Shown in pieces: positions 1 through 8,301 of a stretch of DNA of 64,000 bases; position 1 is the stretch's first letter; each line of letters opens with the position of its first letter. The notes beneath the pieces were generated by a model. That model was not told the origin of the DNA. It saw only the letters and a program-made list of their open reading frames with translations, and made no database searches. The position numbers and the translations under genes are program-made. The stretch is from contig NZ_JAUSST010000001.1 in NCBI RefSeq assembly GCF_030812415.1, positions 434,001-498,000 of the forward strand. Direction: 5' to 3'. Source of the DNA: Paenibacillus harenae (GTDB lineage: Bacteria; Bacillota; Bacilli; Paenibacillales; Paenibacillaceae).

Positions 1-40
1 GCCATAGTTCGTTCGATTGCTTCTTATCCGTATTATCCAT
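1..40 (-). CDS. Partial CDS, N-terminus only, unknown product
   Basis: Only the first 13 codons are in the window (MDNTDKKQSNELW) and the rest lies to the left. A good ribosome binding site (AGAGGAG about 10 bases before the ATG) sits on the minus strand, so this is very likely the true start of a gene running out of the window. It is divergent from the 58-aa gene that follows, with about 100 bases for promoters between them. The fragment is too short to assign a function. Confidence 0.6.
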   Translation of the reverse strand, partial: MDNTDKKQSNELW

Positions 41-139
41 ATGTAAGCAGCTCCTCTACTCGTTTATTCACAAGATGGCATAGGTTGTCCATCCGTCGCA
101 TACCTATCATTATATCAAATTACGAGAGGTGCGATATCC

Positions 140-316
140 ATGAAACAGTATGTCGCTTCGAATCAGCTTCGATTAGTCGGGAAGGCTTGGGAAATTCGTC
201 ATCAACTGCGCAAGCTCAGTGCTTCCGGAGGGTCACATAACAAGCTGCTGTCAGACTTTACTAGCGGCACTGCCAAACGCCGCCCGTTAACCGGGCTGCG
301 CAGCGTTTCCGAATAA
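140..316 (+). CDS. Small basic protein, 58 aa, unknown
   Basis: The ATG is preceded by a GAGAGGTG ribosome binding site 8 bases upstream, and the frame runs 58 codons to TAA. The product is rich in Lys and Arg, with a WEIRHQLRKL amphipathic stretch near residues 17-26 and no membrane segment or Cys pair. I do not recognise a family. It is divergent from the truncated gene to the left and convergent with the M20 peptidase gene, with a shared hairpin between them. Coding status rests on the ribosome binding site and on the neat fit between its neighbours. Confidence 0.5.
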   Translation: MKQYVASNQLRLVGKAWEIRHQLRKLSASGGSHNKLLSDFTSGTAKRRPLTGLRSVSE

Positions 317-336
317 ACGGGACGGGCATACAAAGC

Positions 337-383
337 AAGCCCTCTTGCGGCTTCAGCACGAGCTGACGGCCACAGGAGGGCTT
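337..383. terminator. Bidirectional hairpin between convergent genes
   Basis: AAGCCCTC at 337-344 pairs with GAGGGCTT at 376-383, and GC-rich inner sequence can extend the stem. It lies exactly between two convergent genes. The T-runs are poor on both sides, so termination strength is uncertain. Confidence 0.5.
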
Positions 384-393
384 ATTCGCGATA

Positions 394-1530
394 TTATTTG
401 CCGCTAACGGCCGCTTGCTTTATTATTTCAACGACCAGCTCCGTCACTTTGACGAGATCGTCCGCTTTAATCTGTTCTTTCGTCGTATGAATATGCTCGT
501 AACCAACGGCTAGATTGACGGTAGGCACACCGAGTCCGTTGAAAATATTCGCGTCGCTGCCGCCGCCCGAATGGAAGGTGCGAGGGGTGCGGCCGATGGC
601 TGCGATCGCTTGCTTCGCAAGCTGAACTACAGGATCTTCATCATCGTATTGATACGCCGGATAGATGATTTCGCTCACGAGCTCGCCGCGAGCGCCATAT
701 TCTGCGGCTGCGCTCTCCACAGCCTTGCGCATCGCCTCGATTTGCGCATCCAGCTTATGCTGAACAATGCTGCGCGCCTCCGCATCCAGCTTCACGTAAT
801 CACAAACAATGTTCGTTGCTCCGCCGCCTTCGAACCTTCCGATGTTCGCCGTCGTCTCGTTGTCGATACGCCCGAGCGGCATTCTTGCAATCGCTTTGGC
901 AGCGACTTGAATCGCGCTGATGCCGTCCTCAGGATTAACGCCCGCATGTGCCGATTTGCCGTACATCTTAATAGTCACCTTCGCTTGCGTAGGCGCCGCT
1001 ACGGCGATATTGCCAATGGCTCCGTTCGAGTCGAGCGCATAACCGAACTTCGCTTCAAGCTTCGATGCGTCAAGCGCACGCGCGCCAAGCAACCCCGATT
1101 CTTCGCCAACCGTTATAACGAATTGAATGGGACCATGCGGAATCGACTTCTCCTTCAGCACGCGAATAGCCTCGAACAAAGCGGCAATTCCCGCTTTGTC
1201 GTCGCTTCCGAGTATCGTTGTCCCGTCGCTTCGGATGTAGCCGTCATCGTCCAATTGAGGCTTAATGCCGTTGCCCGGCGTTACTGTATCCATATGACAG
1301 GTGAAGAAAATCGGCGGAGCATCCGTTACGCCTTCCGCAGCGGCAAGCTTGGCGAACAAGTTGTTCGCGCCGTGTCCGGTTTTCGCAGCGGCGTCGTCTT
1401 CATCGATCGACAAGCCAAGAGCCGAAAACTTCTGCTTCAATACTTTGCTTATCTCCTGCTCGTGTTTTGTCTCGCTATCGACCTGTACCAGCTCCATGAA
1501 TTCTTTCACTAGGCGATCTTTTGCAATCAT
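394..1530 (-). CDS. yqjE: M20 family metallopeptidase, peptidase T-like (YqjE type)
   Basis: A 378-aa zinc-dependent M20 peptidase of the tripeptidase T / YqjE group, probably a cytoplasmic aminopeptidase for small peptides. Visible motifs are TCHMDTV (first metal His and Asp, about residue 80), GSDDKAGIAA (bridging Asp), GEESGLLGA (catalytic Glu), a GKSAHAG dimerisation-domain motif and the C-terminal metal-binding YEHIHTT. The start is the ATG of MIAKDRL. An upstream in-frame TTG at 1545 overlaps the GGAGG ribosome binding site, which serves this ATG at 8 bases. The gene is divergent from prli42. The family is clear; the exact substrate is not known. Confidence 0.9.
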   Translation of the reverse strand: MIAKDRLVKEFMELVQVDSETKHEQEISKVLKQKFSALGLSIDEDDAAAKTGHGANNLFAKLAAAEGVTDAPPIFFTCHMDTVTPGNGIKPQLDDDGYIRSDGTTILGSDDKAGIAALFEAIRVLKEKSIPHGPIQFVITVGEESGLLGARALDASKLEAKFGYALDSNGAIGNIAVAAPTQAKVTIKMYGKSAHAGVNPEDGISAIQVAAKAIARMPLGRIDNETTANIGRFEGGGATNIVCDYVKLDAEARSIVQHKLDAQIEAMRKAVESAAAEYGARGELVSEIIYPAYQYDDEDPVVQLAKQAIAAIGRTPRTFHSGGGSDANIFNGLGVPTVNLAVGYEHIHTTKEQIKADDLVKVTELVVEIIKQAAVSGK

Positions 1531-1624
1531 TAACGTTTCCTCCAACCATCAAATTCGTATACAATAGAGTTAGGGACAAGCTATACGCGATAACATACAA
1601 CAATTTATTATAGAAAGGGGCTGC

Positions 1625-1729
1625 ATGCGCATGGGCAACCGAAAAGTCATCCGTATCGTCGCCATTATCCTCGTATCCGCCATGCTTTTGTCAACGTTAG
1701 TTGCCGGACTCGGCTCTCTGTTGTACTAA
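1625..1729 (+). CDS. prli42: Prli42-like stressosome membrane mini-protein
   Basis: A 34-codon frame (or 32 from the second ATG at 1631) with a Lys/Arg-rich N-terminus (NRKVIRI) followed by one hydrophobic helix and a short tail ending GSLLY. This is the size and layout of Prli42, the roughly 31-residue tail-anchored protein that recruits the stressosome to the membrane in Listeria and is widespread in Bacillota. An AAAGGGG ribosome binding site ends at 1620, 4 bases before the first ATG and 10 before the second. The last 33 bases run antisense through the 3' end of lipB. Homology is judged by eye from charge, length and hydrophobic pattern. Confidence 0.75.
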   Translation: MRMGNRKVIRIVAIILVSAMLLSTLVAGLGSLLY

Positions 1730-2425
1730 TTCCGGCAAGTCGAATTGAAATTGCTTCGCGAAGAATGGCAGCAATTGTGCAGCCGCTTCCTCCACCGGCA
1801 AGTCGCGTCCCGTGAGATCGTTGAACGACGTTACGCCATACTCGCCGATGCCGCAGGGAACGATGCCGCTGAACCCTTCGAAGGCGATGCCTTCCTTAAT
1901 ATTAAGCGCGAAGCCGTGACTCGTAACGAAGCCGCGCCGATTGCGCGCTTTGTTAAACTTCACTCCTATGGCGGCGATCTTCTCGTCGCCAACCCATACT
2001 CCCGTATATTCCGGTTTTCTGCCTGCTTCTATACCATGCCCGCCAAGCCAATCGATAATAACCTGCTCCAAGCTCCGCAAATACGCATGCAGATCAAGTC
2101 CCACCGCATCAAGATAGAGCAGCGGATAACCAACGAGCTGTCCTGGGCCGTGATAAGTAATATCCCCGCCGCGGTCAATCTCGAATAAGGAAATTCCGCG
2201 TTCCTTGAGCTCGGTTTCATTCAGGAGCAAATGCTCCGGATTGCGGTCCGACCCGATCGTGTAAGTCGGCGGATGCTGAAGAAGGAGCAGCGTCTCTGGA
2301 CGCTCCTCCCGGTCGATTTGTTTGACGTATGCTTTCTGCAGATCCCACGCTTCCGCGTAGTCCAGCATTGGTATATAGTGGGCTTCCAACCTTCCTGAGC
2401 GTTCTTCCTTGTCCGCAGCAGCCAT
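1697..2425 (-). CDS. lipB: Octanoyltransferase LipB
   Basis: A 242-aa lipoyl(octanoyl) transferase that moves octanoate from acyl carrier protein to lipoyl domains, the first step of protein lipoylation. It has the RGGDITYHGPGQ substrate-loop motif, the catalytic Lys in AAIGVKF (about K156) and the acyl-accepting Cys in IVPCGIG (about C191), all typical of true LipB rather than LipL or LipM. It lies 18 bases after bkdB, whose product carries a lipoyl domain, so it is probably the last gene of the bkd operon and serves that complex. Its 3' end overlaps prli42 on the other strand by 33 bases. Confidence 0.93.
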   Translation of the reverse strand: MAAADKEERSGRLEAHYIPMLDYAEAWDLQKAYVKQIDREERPETLLLLQHPPTYTIGSDRNPEHLLLNETELKERGISLFEIDRGGDITYHGPGQLVGYPLLYLDAVGLDLHAYLRSLEQVIIDWLGGHGIEAGRKPEYTGVWVGDEKIAAIGVKFNKARNRRGFVTSHGFALNIKEGIAFEGFSGIVPCGIGEYGVTSFNDLTGRDLPVEEAAAQLLPFFAKQFQFDLPELVQQRAESGN

Positions 2426-2443
2426 GTTGGCGTTTCCCCTTTT

Positions 2444-3784
2444 CTAATACAATTTGCTATCCGTTGTGAAGCTTTCTAGGTTCTCCTTCACCCGCTGCAG
2501 GAAACGTCCGCAGATGACGCCGTCCAGTATGCGGTGATCGAGCGACAAGCATAGATTAGCCATGGACCGAACCGCGATCATATCATTGATGACGACTGGA
2601 CGCTTCACGATCGATTCGAAGGTTAAGATTGCAGCCTGCGGATAATTGATAATCGGATAAGACAAGATCGAGCCAAAGGAACCCGTATTGTTAACCGTGA
2701 ACGTACCGCCATGCATATCCGACAGCGTCAGCTTCCCTTCGCGCGTCTTGCGGGCGAGCTCTTCGATTTCCTTAGCCAGACCTGCGACGTTTTTGTGATC
2801 GGCGTTCTTGATAACCGGCGTCATGACCGAATCCTCGGTACCGACCGCAAGCGAGATGTTAATATCGCGCTTCACGATGATTTTGTCCACGGCCCAAACC
2901 GAGTTCATAATCGGGAAGTCTTTGATCGCGTTAACGACCGCCTTAAGCAAGAAAGCAAGGTAAGTCAGGTTCACGCCTTCGCGCTTCATGAACTCGTCCT
3001 TCAGCTTGTTGCGGAGTAGCACGAGATTCGTAACATCGACCTCGATCATCGTCCAAGCATGAGGAATTTCGCTTACGCTTTGACGCATATTCCGTGCGAT
3101 CGTGCTGCGAATAGGCGTTACGTCGATGAACGTCTCGCCTCGGCTTGGCGCATTCGAGCCTTCCACTTCAATCTTAGGCAATCTTGGCGACTCGGACAGA
3201 TGAATGCCTGACGATCGAACCTGAGCTTTCGGATCCATGCTTGCGGAAGAGACTTGGGTTGCTTGACTAGCGCCGCTGCTCTTGCCCGCTGCACCCGATG
3301 CAACGAATGCAAGCACATCCTTGCGCGTAATTCGACCGCCAAGCCCCGTGCCCGGCACTTCGGACAGACGGAGGTTATGCTCAGTCGCTAACTGCTGGAC
3401 GGCTGGGGAGAATCTCCCTCTCATCGGAGCATCGGCGTCGGAAATAGCCGTTCCTGCCGAAGTCGACAATGCGGCACCGACATGAGCAGTCGCCGAAGTC
3501 GTATTCGCAGTACCGCCAGATGCAACGGTACCTGTATCTGCAGCTTCCCCCTCGACTTCCATGATGGCGATCGGTGTACCAACAGGTACGGTCTCGCCGT
3601 TTCCGACTAATATTTTCATAAGCGTGCCCGATACCGTAGAAGGTAGCTCGGCATTTACTTTATCCGTCAAAATCTCGCAGATCGGCTCATAAATATCTAC
3701 CCAATCGCCAGGCTGCTTCAACCATTTGTCGATTGTGGCCGATACGAGTGATTCCGCAAGCTGCGGCACGACGATTTCGATCAT
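2444..3784 (-). CDS. bkdB: Branched-chain 2-oxoacid dehydrogenase E2 (dihydrolipoyl acyltransferase)
   Basis: The core acyltransferase of the branched-chain 2-oxoacid dehydrogenase complex, 446 aa from the MIEIVVPQL start. An N-terminal lipoyl domain (residues 1-78) carries the lipoylated Lys in TDKVN (K42). An Ala/Ser/Thr-rich linker leads to a peripheral-subunit-binding domain (FSPAVQQLA to RITRKDVLAF) that docks E1 or E3. After a second linker comes the catalytic domain with DHRILDG near the C-terminus. An alternative start six codons upstream (MRRLKT) lies right behind AGGGG, so the exact N-terminus is uncertain. The complex makes isobutyryl- and methylbutyryl-CoA primers for branched fatty acids. 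Confidence 0.93.
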   Translation of the reverse strand: MIEIVVPQLAESLVSATIDKWLKQPGDWVDIYEPICEILTDKVNAELPSTVSGTLMKILVGNGETVPVGTPIAIMEVEGEAADTGTVASGGTANTTSATAHVGAALSTSAGTAISDADAPMRGRFSPAVQQLATEHNLRLSEVPGTGLGGRITRKDVLAFVASGAAGKSSGASQATQVSSASMDPKAQVRSSGIHLSESPRLPKIEVEGSNAPSRGETFIDVTPIRSTIARNMRQSVSEIPHAWTMIEVDVTNLVLLRNKLKDEFMKREGVNLTYLAFLLKAVVNAIKDFPIMNSVWAVDKIIVKRDINISLAVGTEDSVMTPVIKNADHKNVAGLAKEIEELARKTREGKLTLSDMHGGTFTVNNTGSFGSILSYPIINYPQAAILTFESIVKRPVVINDMIAVRSMANLCLSLDHRILDGVICGRFLQRVKENLESFTTDSKLY

Positions 3785-3835
3785 CGTTTTCAATCTTCTC
3801 ATCCCCTAACTGACAAGCACTTGCGTGCCGTGCAA

Positions 3836-4819
3836 TTAATACAACGCCAAGTTACGCATAGCTTCTTTCACTTTATCCTTATTGAGCATGAAGAACTTCT
3901 CGCCAGGCGGATTGATCGGCATGGCCGGCACATCGGGTCCGCATAAACGCATGATCGGCGCATCCAGCTCGAATAACAGCTCTTCCGAAATAATAGCCGA
4001 CACTTCGGCCCCTACGCCGCCCGTCTTATTGTCTTCATGGACGATCAATACTTTGCCCGTCTTGCGAACCGCCTCCAATACCGCTTCCTTGTCAAGCGGC
4101 TGGATCGTTCTAAGATCGAGAATATGCGTGCTAATGCCCTCGCCCTCCAGCTCGGCAGCTGCCTGTTCGATGAAATGCAGAGGCAAGCTATAGCTAATAA
4201 CCGTAATATCGTCGCCCTCGCGCAACACGTTGGCTTCACCGATCGGCACGATGTAGTCCGTATCCGGCACTTCGCCCGTTACTAGCTTATAGCACTTCTT
4301 ATGCTCGAAGAAAAGGACCGGATCCGGGTCGCGTACAGCGGCCTTGAGCAAGCCTTTCGCATCGTAGGCCCGGTAAGGCGCTACAATCTTGAGGCCCGGC
4401 GTGCCGAAAAATACGGATTCCGGACATTGCGAATGGTACAATCCGCCGAAGATGCCTCCACCGATTGGAGCGCGTATAACAAGCGGGCAGCTCCAGTCGT
4501 TGTTCGAACGATACCGGATTTTGGCGGCTTCGCTTATGATTTGGTTGGTAGCGGGGAACATGAAGTCCGAATATTGCATCTCCGCGATCGGCTTCATGCC
4601 GTACATAGCCGCACCGATAGCGACGCCGGCAATGGCTGATTCCGCAAGCGGCGTATCCAGTGCCCTCATCTCGCCGAACTGCTCCATTAGCCCTTTCGTC
4701 GTCGTGAAGACGCCGCCCTTCAAGCCAACATCCTCGCCTAATACGAATACGTCCTCGTCGCGCTCCATTTCCTCTTTCATCGCGAGTCTGATTGCATCGA
4801 TATATTCAATAACAGCCAT
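3836..4819 (-). CDS. bkdAB: Branched-chain 2-oxoacid dehydrogenase E1 beta
   Basis: A 327-aa E1 beta subunit with the transketolase-like pyrimidine-binding N-terminal domain (LGEDVGLKGGVF, TPLAESAIAG, EMQYSDFMFPA) and the C-terminal transketolase domain (VIVHEDNKTGGVG, PAMPINPPGE). It pairs with E1 alpha to form the thiamine diphosphate-dependent decarboxylase. Its ATG shares one base with the bkdAA stop (TAATG), which indicates translational coupling and equimolar subunits. Confidence 0.94.
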   Translation of the reverse strand: MAVIEYIDAIRLAMKEEMERDEDVFVLGEDVGLKGGVFTTTKGLMEQFGEMRALDTPLAESAIAGVAIGAAMYGMKPIAEMQYSDFMFPATNQIISEAAKIRYRSNNDWSCPLVIRAPIGGGIFGGLYHSQCPESVFFGTPGLKIVAPYRAYDAKGLLKAAVRDPDPVLFFEHKKCYKLVTGEVPDTDYIVPIGEANVLREGDDITVISYSLPLHFIEQAAAELEGEGISTHILDLRTIQPLDKEAVLEAVRKTGKVLIVHEDNKTGGVGAEVSAIISEELLFELDAPIMRLCGPDVPAMPINPPGEKFFMLNKDKVKEAMRNLALY

Positions 4820-5853
4820 TACTGAATTCCTCCTTGCTCTGCATCGCCGGCATACACATGGAGCAGCGTCGATTCAGGAGTCGGGAATGGCGCTTTATCG
4901 CCGTAAGCCGTCGCTTCGTCAAGCAACTTGCGTATTCGAAGCTGCAACTCTTCGTCCAGCTCCTCCGACCAAATGCCGTTATCGATCAAATATTGCTTAA
5001 ATTTCGGTATGCCGTCCTTCGCACGGTTCGTGTCGACCTCTTCCTTCGTCCGGTAAGCCAGATCGTTATCCGACGTCGAATGCGGCGAGAGACGGTACAT
5101 TAATGCTTCTATTAGAGTCGGTCCATCGCCCGCAACGGCGCGTTCGCGAGCTTCCTTCACGACACGGAACACCTCAAGCGCATCATTGCCATCCACTTGA
5201 AGGCCCTGGAAGCCATAACCAATGGCACGATCCGCGACCTTGCCGGCAAGCTGTTTATGAAGGGGAACGGATATCGCATATTGGTTGTTCTCGCACATGA
5301 AAATGACAGGTAGCTTGTGTACGCCCGCGAAGTTGCAGCCTTCATGGAAGTCTCCTTGATTGCTCGATCCTTCTCCGAACGTGACGAAGCTGACAAGCGA
5401 CTTCTTCTTCATCTTTGCCGCAAGCGCGATGCCTACCGCATGAGGAACTTGCGTCGTAACCGGACTGGAGCCCGTAACGATGCGCAGCTTCTTCGAACCA
5501 AAATGTCCCGGCATCTGGCGACCGCCGCTGTTCGGATCCTCCGCCTTTGCGAACACCGACAACAGCAGCTCCTTCAGCGTCATACCAACAGCTAAAACGA
5601 AGCCATAATCACGGTAATACGGTAAGTAATAATCGTTCTCGCGGTCCAACGCAAACGCAGCGGCGACCTGTGCAACCTCTTGGCCGATACCCGAAACGTG
5701 GAAATTGATTTTTCCTGCACGCTGCAGCAGCAGCATACGTTCATCGAACTTGCGCGCAGTCAGCATCGTTGTGTACATTTCAATTGCTTGCTCATTGCTG
5801 AGCCCTAACTCCAAATGACGTGCATTTTGCCCTGTAGAAGCGAATTGGGTCAT
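4819..5853 (-). CDS. bkdAA: Branched-chain 2-oxoacid dehydrogenase E1 alpha
   Basis: A 344-aa E1 alpha subunit. The thiamine diphosphate-binding motif runs from GEGSSNQGDFHEG to ENNQYAIS. The RLSPHSTSDND loop near residue 270 matches the conserved Ser-rich loop next to the active site, and PGHFGSKKL is the usual region near the substrate pocket. A GGGAGG ribosome binding site precedes the ATG. The 124-base gap to lpdV contains a perfect minus-strand TATAAT but no acceptable -35 box, so a separate promoter for the downstream genes is possible but unproven. Confidence 0.94.
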   Translation of the reverse strand: MTQFASTGQNARHLELGLSNEQAIEMYTTMLTARKFDERMLLLQRAGKINFHVSGIGQEVAQVAAAFALDRENDYYLPYYRDYGFVLAVGMTLKELLLSVFAKAEDPNSGGRQMPGHFGSKKLRIVTGSSPVTTQVPHAVGIALAAKMKKKSLVSFVTFGEGSSNQGDFHEGCNFAGVHKLPVIFMCENNQYAISVPLHKQLAGKVADRAIGYGFQGLQVDGNDALEVFRVVKEARERAVAGDGPTLIEALMYRLSPHSTSDNDLAYRTKEEVDTNRAKDGIPKFKQYLIDNGIWSEELDEELQLRIRKLLDEATAYGDKAPFPTPESTLLHVYAGDAEQGGIQ

Positions 5854-5977
5854 GAGGGTATTCCTCCCTTTACCAACTATTAAAACCTGGTCCTAAGACT
5901 TGATATTATTTATTATAACCGCATTCCCGTCAAAAAGAAAACCGTTATTGCCAGCGCTTCTCTTCCGAGTCGCTCGA

Positions 5978-7405
5978 TCAGTAAGCAATGGCCCGTCCTT
6001 CTACTGCCAGCATCGCTTCTCCAAGCGCTTCGGCTAACGTCGGATGCGGATGGATCATCTGCCCTACCTCCCATGGGGTCGCGTTCAGCAAACCAGCTAA
6101 GGCTGCTTCGGATATGAGATCCGTCGCATGAGGTCCGATCATATGAACGCCAAGAATATCGTTCGTCCTCCCGTCGGCGATGACCTTTACGAAGCCTTCC
6201 GCTTCACCCAGCACCAGCGCTTTGCCGATCGCTTGGAATGGTATTTTGCCCGTTTTGATCTCGTGCCCAAGCTTCCGGGCCGAATCCTCCGTCAAGCCGT
6301 ACGATGCGATCTCAGGGCGCGAATAGATGCACCGCGGAATCAAATGATGATCGATCGCATCAGGCTTGCCTCCATTGATATGTTCCGCCGCGATTAACCC
6401 TTCGTGCGCTGCCGCGTGAGCAAGCTGCACGCCGCCTATAACGTCGCCGATTGCGTAAATATGCGGCTCGCTTGTTTGACCGAACGAATTCACCGCAATG
6501 GCTCCGTTTTTCGTCTGAATGTCCGTATTCTCAAGACCGATGCCTTCTACATTCGGTTGTCTGCCAACCGAGATGAGCAGCTTCTCTGCGGTAAGCATGA
6601 CGTTTCCATCCTCGGTAGCCGCCGTAATGGATACCTCGCCATCCTTCCGTTCATAAGTGTTCGCATTCAATTGTATGCCTGTAAGCACACGCACGCCGCG
6701 TCGGCGCAATGTCCGCGTCAACTCCGCGGATACCTCTACATCCTCGCCAGGCACCAGACGCGCGCCGGCTTCGACAAGCGTAACTTGTACGCCGAAGTCT
6801 TGCAGCATCGACGCCCATTCAACGCCTATTACGCCTCCGCCGATAATAATCATTGATTTAGGCAGCTTGTCCAGTACAAGTGCTTCGTCGCTAGTTAGTA
6901 TGTATTCCCCGTCCGGCTCTAATCCCGGCAAATTCCGCGGCCTTGAGCCAGTTGCGATAATTAGATTCGTTGAAATTACCGATTCCATCTCGCCATTCGG
7001 AAGCTCGACTGCAAGCGATCCGCTACGAGGCGAAAATATCGATGGGCCTATAACGCGCCCTTTCCCCTCAACGATTTGAATGCCGTTTTTCTTCATAAGA
7101 CCGCGCAGCCCTTTGTGCAGCTGCTCGACCGTCTGCTCCTTGCGAAGCTGGACCTTGCCGAAGTTAAGACCGACCGCATCTTCGGCTACCTCTATGCCGT
7201 ATTTGCCGGCTTCTAAGAGCGTAGCATAAACCTCCGCGCTGCGGAGCAGCGACTTGCTTGGAATACAGCCTTTGTGCAGGCATGTTCCTCCGAGCTTATC
7301 CATCTCTACAATCGCTACCCTTTTGCCTAATTGAGCCGCACGAATCGCAGCCGTATAGCCTCCGGGTCCGCCGCCTAATACGGCTACATCCACTTCAATC
7401 GCCAT
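5978..7405 (-). CDS. lpdV: Dihydrolipoamide dehydrogenase (E3) of the bkd complex
   Basis: A 475-aa FAD-dependent E3 that reoxidises the dihydrolipoyl group of E2 with NAD+. It has the FAD-binding GGGPGGYTAA near residue 11, the redox-active disulfide in GGTCLHKGC (C42 and C47), the NAD-binding GGGVIGVEWAS, the second FAD motif YAIGDV and the C-terminal His-Pro pair in HPHPTLAE. It is the first gene of the bkd operon here. The ribosome binding site is GGAGGG. It is divergent from yqzF. No butyrate kinase, phosphate acyltransferase or branched-chain amino acid dehydrogenase gene precedes it, unlike in B. subtilis. Confidence 0.93.
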   Translation of the reverse strand: MAIEVDVAVLGGGPGGYTAAIRAAQLGKRVAIVEMDKLGGTCLHKGCIPSKSLLRSAEVYATLLEAGKYGIEVAEDAVGLNFGKVQLRKEQTVEQLHKGLRGLMKKNGIQIVEGKGRVIGPSIFSPRSGSLAVELPNGEMESVISTNLIIATGSRPRNLPGLEPDGEYILTSDEALVLDKLPKSMIIIGGGVIGVEWASMLQDFGVQVTLVEAGARLVPGEDVEVSAELTRTLRRRGVRVLTGIQLNANTYERKDGEVSITAATEDGNVMLTAEKLLISVGRQPNVEGIGLENTDIQTKNGAIAVNSFGQTSEPHIYAIGDVIGGVQLAHAAAHEGLIAAEHINGGKPDAIDHHLIPRCIYSRPEIASYGLTEDSARKLGHEIKTGKIPFQAIGKALVLGEAEGFVKVIADGRTNDILGVHMIGPHATDLISEAALAGLLNATPWEVGQMIHPHPTLAEALGEAMLAVEGRAIAY

Positions 7406-7547
7406 TCTATTCCCTCCATTGCTCCTGCAAAAAAATATATGCGTCCTGCCGTGAAATTCGCTGTCGTCTTTCTGTATCTCTTACAACGCGATCAACCACT
7501 TCTATTGTACCTGTTTTCCGCGCCGTTTACATCGTCCAATTAGGAAT

Positions 7548-7576
7548 TAGACAGCATCCTGCGAAAAAGGTATGAT
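7548..7576 (+). promoter_or_regulatory. Sigma-A type promoter for yqzF
   Basis: TAGACA at 7548-7553 and TATGAT at 7571-7576 are separated by exactly 17 bases, about 43 bases before the yqzF ATG. It matches the vegetative consensus at 5/6 in each box. Confidence 0.6.
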
Positions 7577-7618
7577 AGAAGCGACTGTCTATTATGACCT
7601 TCAAGGAGATTCTACGCA

Positions 7619-7918
7619 ATGAAATTATTCATTTCCCGCCTTATCGCAGTTATTTTGCTAGTCGTACCTGGTTTGCTAGCCTGCTTCGGATTTCTTCGCA
7701 TGAAGAACGAAGTGTTCGATTATTTTTCCCAATTCGGCAACGATGCCATCACGCCAGACTTCCATTGGCTTTCGTTTCTGCTTGGCCTAATCATGTTCGC
7801 GATCGGCGTCGGCTTCATCGGCGGCTGGATCTTTTTCCGCGACCGTAAGCGCAACTACGTCGCTCCCCGCTTCAAGCCGAAGCGACCGCGACCGCCAAAA
7901 CCATCGACTAACAAGTAA
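7619..7918 (+). CDS. yqzF: DUF2627 small membrane protein (YqzF-like)
   Basis: A 99-aa protein with two predicted transmembrane helices (about residues 3-25 and 50-72) and a strongly basic, Pro-rich C-terminal tail (PKRPRPPKP) likely to face the cytoplasm. The layout and its position beside the bkd operon match the DUF2627/YqzF family. A GGAG ribosome binding site precedes the ATG at 9 bases. The function of the family is not known. Confidence 0.8.
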   Translation: MKLFISRLIAVILLVVPGLLACFGFLRMKNEVFDYFSQFGNDAITPDFHWLSFLLGLIMFAIGVGFIGGWIFFRDRKRNYVAPRFKPKRPRPPKPSTNK

Positions 7919-7938
7919 ATATGCCCGGCAAGGACAAG

Positions 7939-7985
7939 CAGCAGGCTCCAGGAAGATTTATGACTCCTGATGCCTGCTGTTTTTG
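7939..7985 (+). terminator. Rho-independent terminator after yqzF
   Basis: CAGCAGGC at 7939-7946 pairs with GCCTGCTG at 7972-7979, with a small inner AGGA/TCCT pairing, and TTTTTGT follows directly. Confidence 0.8.
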
Positions 7986-8130
7986 TCTGCTGCGTCAGCT
8001 TGAAATGGTCTTGATTTTACACTCTTCTAATGAATTCGCACAAAACTTACAATTCCGGTCATCTTTTTTTATCTTTTTATAATAGTTGAGCTCTACACTA
8101 GACACATATCAAACTTATGAGGTGACCCAA

Positions 8131-8301
8131 ATGATGAAAATTGTATTTGACGTAGCTGTAGACGGCAAAGTTAAAGAAACGATCCAGCCTACAAACCTGC
8201 GTCTCAAAGAGATCCACAGCTTTATTCAAGAACAGTCAGCGAGCCTGATACTGAAATACGGCAAAAATGTTTATTTGAACCGAAGAGTAATTTACAACTG
8301 A
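8131..8301 (+). CDS. Small protein, 56 aa, unknown
   Basis: Starts MMKIVFDVAVDG behind a GAGGTG ribosome binding site 7 bases away; a longer in-frame reading from 8086 lacks one. The sequence suggests a compact beta-strand, helix, strand fold (KIVFDVAVDGKVKETI, then the helix LKEIHSFIQEQS, then a short basic end). No membrane segment. A TATAAT at 8078-8083 is well placed upstream, although no good -35 accompanies it. I do not recognise the family. It lies between the yqzF terminator and a structured repeat. Confidence 0.6.
   Translation: MMKIVFDVAVDGKVKETIQPTNLRLKEIHSFIQEQSASLILKYGKNVYLNRRVIYN

Noticed and set aside
571-1512. Long plus-strand open frame opposite the M20 peptidase gene
   Set aside because: Antisense shadow of a strongly recognisable enzyme; no ribosome binding site and an Arg-rich, low-complexity product.
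1546-1620. Divergent sigma-A promoters between the M20 peptidase gene and prli42
   Set aside because: TATACA-like boxes exist but the spacings to possible -35 boxes (about 12) are wrong.
5854-5977. Separate promoter for bkdAA
   Set aside because: Perfect TATAAT but TTGACG is only 10 bases away; not reported as a feature.
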